Shown here in pieces: positions 40,998 through 47,896 of a stretch of 64,000 bases of DNA. Position 1 is the first letter of the stretch. The number at the start of each line of letters is the position of its first letter. Source of the stretch: CAZBMJ01 sp964493205 (GTDB taxonomy: Bacteria > Myxococcota > UBA727 > JABDBI01); the NCBI GenBank assembly GCA_964493205.1, contig CAZBMJ010000009.1:1-64000 (forward strand), given 5' to 3'. A model generated the notes under the pieces. It searched no databases. It was not told where the DNA came from and was given only the letters and a program-made list of their open reading frames with translations. The translations under genes were made by a program, and so were the position numbers.

Positions 40998-41780
40998 TTA
41001 TTTAGCAGCCTTTTTAGTCCTTATTGGTTTTAGAATAATTGGCGAGGTCCATATGAATTGATAAGATGCTCTTTCCTTTTCCGTTTTGTATTGCTTTTCG
41101 TAGTTAAAGTTACTCGAAAAAAATGATGTTCTATGTATACGCTTCACTGATATATAATTGATGTATTGTTCCTCCTCTTCAGTGGAAACAATCTCAAAAC
41201 AACTACATTTATTTGGATTTTGGCATTCATCTGTATGATCATTTTTAACAGCATATTCGCCTGTTAGCGTTGAAGTTTCGTTTCTCAAAGATACAGCATA
41301 TTCGCCTGTTAGCGTTGAAGTTTCGTTTCTCAAAGATGCAGCATTAGGCCTATCTACAGGGTAAAAAAAGCATTTTTCTGTGTCATCAGATTCTGAGTGA
41401 TCATTTTTAATACCATATTCATCGCTCCAAGATGGTTCTATGCAATCCGATAAAGATTCAAAAAAAATTTTAGCACTGTTTTGACAATGAATATAGAATT
41501 TTCCATCTGGTTCCTCATCGTCTAAAATATTTATGTTTTTATATAGTGACCCTTCTAGCTGGCACTCATAAATGGAGTTTTTTGTTTCGTCTATGAACTG
41601 TGTACAATGAATACTATCGCCAGCATTTCTTGTTATTTCTGTGATAGAAACAATGCTTTCAGATTTTTTTGGAAGTACGTTATATAAAAATTCTGCACTA
41701 CTTCCTGAAATTATTCCAATAGTGGCTGCGCTATATGTTGAAGTAAACAAAATAATGATACATATCACAATAATCTTCAT
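40998..41780 (-). CDS. Secreted protein with internal tandem repeat
   Basis: A 260-residue protein with a signal peptide (1-18). It contains two adjacent copies of the 15-residue unit S-L-R-N-E-T-S-T-L-T-G-E-Y-A-V, and a related K-N-D-H motif occurs twice. Several cysteines in the middle (C-F-F, C-Q, K-C-S-C-F) could form disulfides. The C terminus is basic (R-T-K-K-A-A-K). AGAGAA lies upstream of the ATG. No family recognised. Confidence 0.55.
   Translation of the reverse strand: MKIIVICIIILFTSTYSAATIGIISGSSAEFLYNVLPKKSESIVSITEITRNAGDSIHCTQFIDETKNSIYECQLEGSLYKNINILDDEEPDGKFYIHCQNSAKIFFESLSDCIEPSWSDEYGIKNDHSESDDTEKCFFYPVDRPNAASLRNETSTLTGEYAVSLRNETSTLTGEYAVKNDHTDECQNPNKCSCFEIVSTEEEEQYINYISVKRIHRTSFFSSNFNYEKQYKTEKERASYQFIWTSPIILKPIRTKKAAK
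41251..41340. repeat. Two 45-bp tandem repeats
   Basis: Units 41251-41295 and 41296-41340 differ by one base and encode the repeated 15 residues of the secreted protein. The unit keeps the frame, so copy number could vary without breaking the gene. Confidence 0.9.
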
Positions 41781-41816
41781 ATATTTTCTCTATAGATTAC
41801 AAAAAATAAGGAAAAA

Positions 41817-42341
41817 ATGACCAACTTATTAAAACCCATTATTATTCCAGCTACTCTTGTTGATTACCCTACTATACAAAATATGGCACGATTTTACGTC
41901 TATGATAGAACCAAATATATGGGATGGGAATGCCCAGAAGATGGTTTATTTGAATGTATCGATTTTAAACATTATTTTGAAAATCCCAAGAAAAAGGCAT
42001 TTTTAATAAGAGTTGATAAGGAAATAGCAGGTTTTGTTTTATTAGATAAAGAGCATTTATTAGAGGCTGTAGACTGGAATATGGGTGAATTTTTTGTTCT
42101 TGCCAAATTTCAAGGAAAAGGCGTGGCTTATAAGGCTGCCAAACAAATATTTACAGATTATCCAGGAAAATGGTCGGTTGCTGTAATGCCAGAAAACATA
42201 AGAGCGTTAAATTTTTGGCGTAAAGTTATTACAGATGTTTCTGAGGGCAACTATACAGAAAGTTTTAAAGCTGCAAAAGATTTTGATAGTTATAATATGA
42301 ATATTTTTGTTTTTGAGGTAGGTGCGCATGGCGATAAATAA
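41817..42341 (+). CDS. GNAT-family acetyltransferase
   Basis: A 174-residue N-acetyltransferase-fold protein. It has strand-rich I-A-G-F-V-L-L-D, then E-F-F-V-L-A-K-F-Q-G-K-G-V-A-Y-K-A-A, the acetyl-CoA-binding loop, and A-L-N-F-W-R-K-V, the usual fourth motif. AAGGAA precedes the ATG. It is the first gene of a tightly packed six-gene run and overlaps the methyltransferase. The substrate is unknown. Confidence 0.78.
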   Translation: MTNLLKPIIIPATLVDYPTIQNMARFYVYDRTKYMGWECPEDGLFECIDFKHYFENPKKKAFLIRVDKEIAGFVLLDKEHLLEAVDWNMGEFFVLAKFQGKGVAYKAAKQIFTDYPGKWSVAVMPENIRALNFWRKVITDVSEGNYTESFKAAKDFDSYNMNIFVFEVGAHGDK

Positions 42342-43014
42342 AAAATCAATCATTGGAGTATTAATAGTAACTTTTGTAATAATTCTATGTGTTGGATATT
42401 GCTACCCTAAATACAAAGAACATTTAAGATGGAAAAACTATTTTGATCGAACGAGTATAGGTAATCCCAATAAGCTTGTATCAAATTTTTTTGAAGCAGG
42501 TGTTTATCAAGAAGCTGCTAATATAACTATTTTGGACTTAGGCGCAGGAAATGGAAATGATAGTATTTTTCTTCTAAACAAGGGTTATAGTGTTTATGCT
42601 GTTGATTTTCAGGATGAGTCAATAACACGTATTAGAAGCAAAATTCGAGAAGATACTAAACAAAATATAAAACTAATAAAGTCTTCTTTTCAAAATATAG
42701 AGTGGCAAACGCTGCCAAAATTTGATGTGATAATTGCTATTAATTCAATATCATTTATTAACGAAGACGACTTTAATGATTTGTGGAGCAAAATTATTAA
42801 CCAGCTAAAACCAAATGGCGTATTGATTACAAGGTTGTTTGGCTCAAATTTAAGCTGGCCTAATATGGAAAATATGACATTACTGGATAAAAGCCAGGTT
42901 ACCAAGTTAACCAATGGTTTAGAAGTAATCCAAAATAATGAAGAATTTTATGAAGAAAATGGGCTAACACAACACGCTTATAATCTAATTTTAAAGAAGA
43001 ATTTGAAATATTAG
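42328..43014 (+). CDS. Membrane-anchored class I SAM-dependent methyltransferase
   Basis: The ATG at 42328 (TAGG 5 nt before; a GTG lies 6 bp upstream) gives 228 residues. A transmembrane helix (about 7-24) precedes a TehB-like methyltransferase fold: motif I I-L-D-L-G-A-G-N-G-N-D, then Y-A-V-D-F-Q-D and F-D-V-I-I-A-I-N-S-I-S. A membrane anchor on such a methyltransferase is unusual. It overlaps the preceding GNAT gene by 14 bp. Confidence 0.78.
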   Translation: MAINKKSIIGVLIVTFVIILCVGYCYPKYKEHLRWKNYFDRTSIGNPNKLVSNFFEAGVYQEAANITILDLGAGNGNDSIFLLNKGYSVYAVDFQDESITRIRSKIREDTKQNIKLIKSSFQNIEWQTLPKFDVIIAINSISFINEDDFNDLWSKIINQLKPNGVLITRLFGSNLSWPNMENMTLLDKSQVTKLTNGLEVIQNNEEFYEENGLTQHAYNLILKKNLKY

Positions 43015-43049
43015 GTATATGATCTAATACAAAATTTGGAAGAAAAGCC

Positions 43050-44093
43050 ATGAGTAAAAATATTATTAGCCAAGAGTATCACCAATTATTGACTGATCTT
43101 AAACAGCGCGTAGCATCATCGCGTTATAAAGCGGCATTGAGTGTAAATAAGGAGTTGACTTTACTGTATCATCACATTGGAACAGCCATTTTAGGCTCAC
43201 AAGAAAAACATGGTTGGGGTGCTAAAGTAATTGATCAGCTTTCAAAAGATTTAAAGGCGGAATTTCCAGAAATGAAGGGATTTTCCACAAGAAACCTCAA
43301 ATATATGCGTAAATTTGCAGAAGAATATTCAGATATTCTATTTGTGCAACAGGTTGTTGCACTATTGCCTTGGGGACATAATGTCCTATTAATGAACAGA
43401 TTTTCAGACAAACAGACCAGAATGTTCTATGTCAGAAAGACTATTGAGCACGGATGGTCACGAAATGTCATGGATATGCAAATTGAAACTGCTCTTCATA
43501 AAAGACAAGGCCAAGCTATTACGAATTTTAAAGATAAATTACCATTGCCACAGTCTGATTTAGCTCATTATACGTTAAAAGATCCCTATATTTTTGATTT
43601 TTTAAGTATTGGGGAAGAGGCTCATGAACGTGAGATTGAAAAAGCCCTTGTTCATCATATGGAAAAATTTATTATTGAGCTTGGAGGTGGTTTTGCATTT
43701 GTTGGCCGTCAATATCATCTAGAAGTAGGTGAACAAGATTTTTATATAGATTTGCTCTTTTATCATTTAAAACTTAGATGTTTTATTGTTATTGAGCTAA
43801 AAGATAAAGATTTTAAGCCTGAATATGCTGGAAAGATGAACTTTTATCTTTCAGCTGTAGATGATTTGCTTAGGCATGAGAATGATCAACCATCCATAGG
43901 ATTGATTTTATGCAAAAGCAAAAACAATGTGCTTGCTGAGTATGCTCTGCGTGATATGAATAAGCCCATAGGACTTGCCGAATATCGATTAACACAAAGC
44001 CTGCCTGAAAATTTAAAAACAGCATTGCCAAGCATTGAAGAACTAGAAGCAGAACTTTCTAAAGATTTAGACGGTAAGGAACAAGATGAATAA
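43050..44093 (+). CDS. DUF1016/YhcG-type PD-(D/E)xK nuclease-domain protein
   Basis: A 347-residue protein. The N-terminal half is the YhcG helical domain (L-L-Y-H-H-I-G, then G-F-S-T-R-N-L-K-Y-M-R-K-F). The C-terminal half has a PD-(D/E)xK core: E-Q-D-F-Y-I-D-L-L-F-Y-H and F-I-V-I-E-L-K-D-K, supplying D and ExK. Relatives lie near mobile elements and restriction-like loci. A GGAAG site precedes the ATG; the next gene overlaps by 8 bp. Confidence 0.88.
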   Translation: MSKNIISQEYHQLLTDLKQRVASSRYKAALSVNKELTLLYHHIGTAILGSQEKHGWGAKVIDQLSKDLKAEFPEMKGFSTRNLKYMRKFAEEYSDILFVQQVVALLPWGHNVLLMNRFSDKQTRMFYVRKTIEHGWSRNVMDMQIETALHKRQGQAITNFKDKLPLPQSDLAHYTLKDPYIFDFLSIGEEAHEREIEKALVHHMEKFIIELGGGFAFVGRQYHLEVGEQDFYIDLLFYHLKLRCFIVIELKDKDFKPEYAGKMNFYLSAVDDLLRHENDQPSIGLILCKSKNNVLAEYALRDMNKPIGLAEYRLTQSLPENLKTALPSIEELEAELSKDLDGKEQDE

Positions 44094-44607
44094 AGTAATT
44101 TTATATATAGCTACTTCTTTAGATGGTTTTATTGCAGATAAAGAAGGCGGTGTTGATTGGTTGCCCCATGAAACAGAAGATCCAAAAGACTTAGTTGGCT
44201 TTAAAGCATTATTAAATCGTATTTCTGTAATTGTGATGGGGAGCAAAAGTTATAAACAAATTCTTACTTTTGGCCAATGGGCTTGGCCTGATAAACAGAC
44301 GTATGTTTTTACGTCGCAAAATCTAAAAACAGAGCAAACATGTATTGAATTTGTGCAAAATACACCAAAAAATTTTATAGAAAAACTTAAAACTGATAAT
44401 CAAAAGGGTGATATTTGGCTTCTTGGAGGTGCTGAGCTTATTAAATCTTTTGCCATTGAAAAGTTAATTGACGAGGTAGTAATCACCGTGATTCCAACCA
44501 ATTTAGGGGAAGGAATCAAGTTGGATCTTGTTTGGGATAATTTTATTATAACAAGCGAAAAGCCATGCATGGACGGTATTGTGCAAAAAGTTTATATGAG
44601 GAAGTAG
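44086..44607 (+). CDS. Dihydrofolate reductase-family (RibD C-terminal-like) protein
   Basis: A 173-residue protein. I-A-T-S-L-D-G-F-I-A opens the fold, with G-G-V-D-W-L, V-M-G-S-K-S-Y for NADPH binding, and I-W-L-L-G-G-A-E-L near the C terminus. These mark the RibD-C/DHFR superfamily, usually seen as stand-alone reductases of unknown substrate. It overlaps the DUF1016 gene by 8 bp and is followed by the APH-like gene after 9 bp. Confidence 0.85.
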   Translation: MNKVILYIATSLDGFIADKEGGVDWLPHETEDPKDLVGFKALLNRISVIVMGSKSYKQILTFGQWAWPDKQTYVFTSQNLKTEQTCIEFVQNTPKNFIEKLKTDNQKGDIWLLGGAELIKSFAIEKLIDEVVITVIPTNLGEGIKLDLVWDNFIITSEKPCMDGIVQKVYMRK

Positions 44608-44616
44608 ACAAATTAT

Positions 44617-45573
44617 ATGAACCACAACCATCTCAAATTCTTATGCGTTCACTTTAATCTAGGGCTTCCTAAACAAGAACCAACAAGAGTATATGGTGGT
44701 TTACTTCATATTATGTGGCGCCTAGACACAGACAAAGCTTCTTTTGCTATCAAGCAATTATCGAGCCATATTAATCTTAGCGATACACGCATTATCAAAA
44801 ATTATGAGTTGAGCGAAAGCATTGCAGCACGCTTTATTGAACAAGGAATTCCTGCGATTTGTGCTATTTCGAAAACTGGCCAGTATCTTTTCATAATAGA
44901 AGGAACCGGGTTTCTTGTGTATCCATGGTTAGATGCAAAAGCATTACAAGAACATGCTGTTTCAGAAGAGCATGCTCTAAAAATAGCGGTTATCTTAGCT
45001 AAAATGCATTGTCTTAATTTAGATGAGCCGCAAATAACTCAACCAGAGTTTTATCTTCATACAAATGAAAAAATTATGAGTTTAATACATAAAACTAAAA
45101 TTTTAAGCTTAAAAAAATATCAAGATACTATATTGGCAGCTAATCAAGCTTATCAAAATGCTTTAAAAGGTTTAAAAAATAATCTAGTAGTTAGCCATGG
45201 TGACTTGGACCAAAAAAATGTTTTATGGGACAGTAGTAATAATCCTATTCTCATCGATTGGGAGGCTGCATGCAAAATAAATCCTACCTACGATATTGTT
45301 AATACGGCCTTTTATTGGAGTGGCATTACCAGTAATTTCAATAAAGAGCTCTTTGTAAAAATGATAAAAGCTTATCAAAATGCGGGTGGTGTTATTAAGC
45401 CTGAACATATAGCTGCAGCTTGTTATGGAGCTTTTAGTTGGATTGGATGGTTGGTTTATAATATTGAATGTGATTGCGTTGAGCAAGTTAATCAAACTCT
45501 TGCCACTATTTTGCAGTTAGAAAAGGTTATTCCTGAGGTGAGATGTCTATGCAGAGAAATATGTGCAAAGTAG
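44617..45573 (+). CDS. Aminoglycoside phosphotransferase-family kinase
   Basis: A 318-residue protein-kinase-like small-molecule kinase. It has the catalytic loop V-S-H-G-D-L-D-Q-K-N-V-L-W (H-G-D-x4-N) and I-L-I-D-W-E, equivalent to D-F-G, then Y-D-I-V-N-T-A. The N-terminal lobe is divergent. Family members phosphorylate aminoglycosides, choline, homoserine or other alcohols, so the substrate is open. It overlaps the next GNAT gene by 31 bp. Confidence 0.8.
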   Translation: MNHNHLKFLCVHFNLGLPKQEPTRVYGGLLHIMWRLDTDKASFAIKQLSSHINLSDTRIIKNYELSESIAARFIEQGIPAICAISKTGQYLFIIEGTGFLVYPWLDAKALQEHAVSEEHALKIAVILAKMHCLNLDEPQITQPEFYLHTNEKIMSLIHKTKILSLKKYQDTILAANQAYQNALKGLKNNLVVSHGDLDQKNVLWDSSNNPILIDWEAACKINPTYDIVNTAFYWSGITSNFNKELFVKMIKAYQNAGGVIKPEHIAAACYGAFSWIGWLVYNIECDCVEQVNQTLATILQLEKVIPEVRCLCREICAK

Positions 45574-45992
45574 TCGTCGATTATGCGCCTGCTGAGGCTG
45601 ATAATGCCATTGTAAGTGAAGGTATCATTGCATTCAATGAAAAAATATTAGGTGAGCGAGATAAAGCATTTTCCATTTTTTTGAAAAATGATTTGGGGAA
45701 AGTTTTCGGCGGGATACAAGCATTTTTAGGTACAGAATCGGTCTACATCGATGTATTGTGGGTTGAGGGAAATATCCAAAAACAAGGCTACGGCACAAAA
45801 TTATTAGATGCAGCAGAAGGCGAAGCCATTAAAAATGGCTGCCTTTTTTCTTTAGTGGATACTTGGGACTTTCAAGCGGAAGAATTTTATTTAAAAAATG
45901 GCTATGAACGCATAGGAGAACTAAAGAACTATTGGCTTGGCCATTCAAAAATATTTTTAAGAAAAAATCTAATTAAAAAATCTACCAACTAA
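45543..45992 (+). CDS. GNAT-family acetyltransferase
   Basis: A 149-residue acetyltransferase with the acetyl-CoA loop G-N-I-Q-K-Q-G-Y-G-T-K-L-L and the C-terminal F-Y-L-K-N-G-Y-E-R-I motif. GAGGTGAG lies upstream of the ATG, inside the kinase gene. It is the last gene of the six-gene run; a terminator covers its stop, where it overlaps the convergent lipase gene by 11 bp. It may acetylate a small molecule. Confidence 0.83.
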   Translation: MSMQRNMCKVVVDYAPAEADNAIVSEGIIAFNEKILGERDKAFSIFLKNDLGKVFGGIQAFLGTESVYIDVLWVEGNIQKQGYGTKLLDAAEGEAIKNGCLFSLVDTWDFQAEEFYLKNGYERIGELKNYWLGHSKIFLRKNLIKKSTN

Positions 45993-47760
45993 ACCAGCCT
46001 TTTTTTACTGGTTTTTGTAGCTTTTCTTGTAATAGTTTTAATTTTTCTAAACTATCGCTATCTTCTTCTTCTTTTTTATCAATAAACTCACCATCTTTTA
46101 TTTGTTCCCACTCTAATAAGTGTAATTTTTCTTGTAGTTCTTTTTTGAGTTTTTTAAGATTTTCTATTTCTGAAAGCATTTCACTAGCTTTATTTTTAGG
46201 CAAGCTTGCAAGTTCTTGTTTAGTCATATTTTTAATTTGAGTTTTAAGCTTATTAAGAGCTTCTTTAGTGCTAGATAAAAGTTCAGCAGTAGTTTTTATT
46301 TCTTCTCCTAAACTATCTTTTCTAAGATTAGCAATAAGTTCGCTTAGGCCTTTTAACTCATCATCTTTTTGTTCGATTTCGTTACTAACTATACTAAGAT
46401 TAGTTTCTATAGTTTTTCTTTCTTGTGCTTCATTACTAATTTTTTCGTAAGCATTTCCTGCGTGATTATAATAAAAAGTCATACTGTGCCAGTTAATAAA
46501 AGGCTTATAAATTTCACGCCATAGTGAATCTTCTATCATAAAGTCAAGGCCCACATGTTTTGAGTTTAAAAATCCAGGCGTAACGGCAGGTACTACGTCC
46601 CATTTGTTCCAAAAACGCAAAATATTGCCTTTTCCTAAATCTTCTTCCATTTTTTTGGCAGAAGGTTCATCAACAATACGCAAAGAGGCAAAACTTATAT
46701 TTCTCACTTGAGTTTTTTTAGTATCATCTGTGCTTAACAAAGAAGTTTTAATATAATGGGCAAACAAAGTAGATAAACCACCTGCCAATGAATGTCCTGT
46801 TGTGGTTATTTTTGATGGAATATGGCTAGATTTAGTCATTTTAGAAATTTCTCTGATTACGCCGTTTAAACCTTCTTTAACTACTTTCATTGCACCCGTA
46901 TGAACGTTTAGGCCTTTACCAATGCCGTGTAATGGGTCGCCTTGAGCTCCCCAATATTGAAAGTTTTTAAACCAATCAAACCAAGATTTAGTACCAGCAA
47001 ATACTACAATGGCTTCATCTCTACTTGGAATATATACTAAGACACCAGAAAATTCACCGTTATTGCGTCTTATGCTTGAAAGAACTTTGGCATCTTTAAA
47101 AAGGCCATTTACCGATAATGCTGGTAATTTTTGCATTACTTCTATGTATGGATCTGAAATTTGCTCTAGTTTTATTTCTAATGTTTCTTTTTCTACTAAT
47201 TTTTCATTTTCAATGTTTAATAATAGTTTTAATGCGTCTTCTTTATTGTTTATTTCTTCTAATTTAAAACTTTTATTTACTTTAAAATTTTTCTTTATTT
47301 TATCAGCAAATATTGCTTTTTTAAATTCATTATTTTTTAGATCATTTTTTATGTTATCTAAAAGTTTTATTAAAAGCTGTATGTTATCTATCTGATTTTC
47401 ATAAGAAAGTTTATTTAAGTCTTTTTTTGCTAAGCTTTTATCGCTGCTTTTTTCATAAACATTAGCTGCTAGCTGGGCATAAGCTGTGAGCTCATCTTTG
47501 GTTATAGTATTATAAAAACTATTATTATCATAATTTTTTCTTATATATTTATCGCTATAACCAGTTGTTTTGTTTGCGTTTTTTATTTTTGAATCGTAAC
47601 TGTTTTGTAAGTTTTTTAATTCATCTTTTTTGCTATTTATTTCGTTAGTTAGCAAGTCTCTTTTTTGTAGTATGTCTGGCATAGATACTATTCTTTCGGC
47701 TTGAGAATTTATACTGCCAGCTATTAAGAATAAAAGTATTAATGTGTTAATTTTTATCAT
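45982..47760 (-). CDS. Secreted class 3 lipase with coiled coils
   Basis: A 592-residue protein with a signal peptide (1-21). Coiled-coil stretches flank a class 3 lipase domain (about 230-440) with V-V-F-A-G-T-K, nucleophile Ser324 in T-G-H-S-L-A-G-G, Asp388 in W-D-V-V-P and His425 in W-H-S-M, so the Ser-Asp-His triad looks complete. The C-terminal coiled coil (about 440-590) ends F-S-W. Export plus an intact triad fit a phospholipase/lipase acting outside the cytoplasm. GGAA precedes the ATG. Confidence 0.85.
   Translation of the reverse strand: MIKINTLILLFLIAGSINSQAERIVSMPDILQKRDLLTNEINSKKDELKNLQNSYDSKIKNANKTTGYSDKYIRKNYDNNSFYNTITKDELTAYAQLAANVYEKSSDKSLAKKDLNKLSYENQIDNIQLLIKLLDNIKNDLKNNEFKKAIFADKIKKNFKVNKSFKLEEINNKEDALKLLLNIENEKLVEKETLEIKLEQISDPYIEVMQKLPALSVNGLFKDAKVLSSIRRNNGEFSGVLVYIPSRDEAIVVFAGTKSWFDWFKNFQYWGAQGDPLHGIGKGLNVHTGAMKVVKEGLNGVIREISKMTKSSHIPSKITTTGHSLAGGLSTLFAHYIKTSLLSTDDTKKTQVRNISFASLRIVDEPSAKKMEEDLGKGNILRFWNKWDVVPAVTPGFLNSKHVGLDFMIEDSLWREIYKPFINWHSMTFYYNHAGNAYEKISNEAQERKTIETNLSIVSNEIEQKDDELKGLSELIANLRKDSLGEEIKTTAELLSSTKEALNKLKTQIKNMTKQELASLPKNKASEMLSEIENLKKLKKELQEKLHLLEWEQIKDGEFIDKKEEEDSDSLEKLKLLQEKLQKPVKKGWFSW
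45991..46016 (+). terminator. Terminator after the six-gene run
   Basis: AAACCAG (45991-45997) and CTGGTTT (46008-46014) form a 7-bp stem with a T-rich 10-nt loop, followed by a T-rich end. It lies within the stop region of the GNAT gene and the 3' end of the convergent lipase gene. Confidence 0.6.
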
Positions 47761-47896
47761 ATTTTTCCAGCCATATTTATTTAATATAGATTTATAATTT
47801 TATATATCAAATAAATTATTTTTATCAGCATAAAATTTGTTTTTTGAAAATTAAATAACTTATACTATATAAGTACCTTATTTTTTTGGTAAAAAT

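Noticed and set aside
46268..47395. Plus-strand ORFs within the class 3 lipase gene
   Set aside because: They are low-complexity Ser/Phe-rich shadows of the Lys/Glu-rich minus-strand coding sequence.
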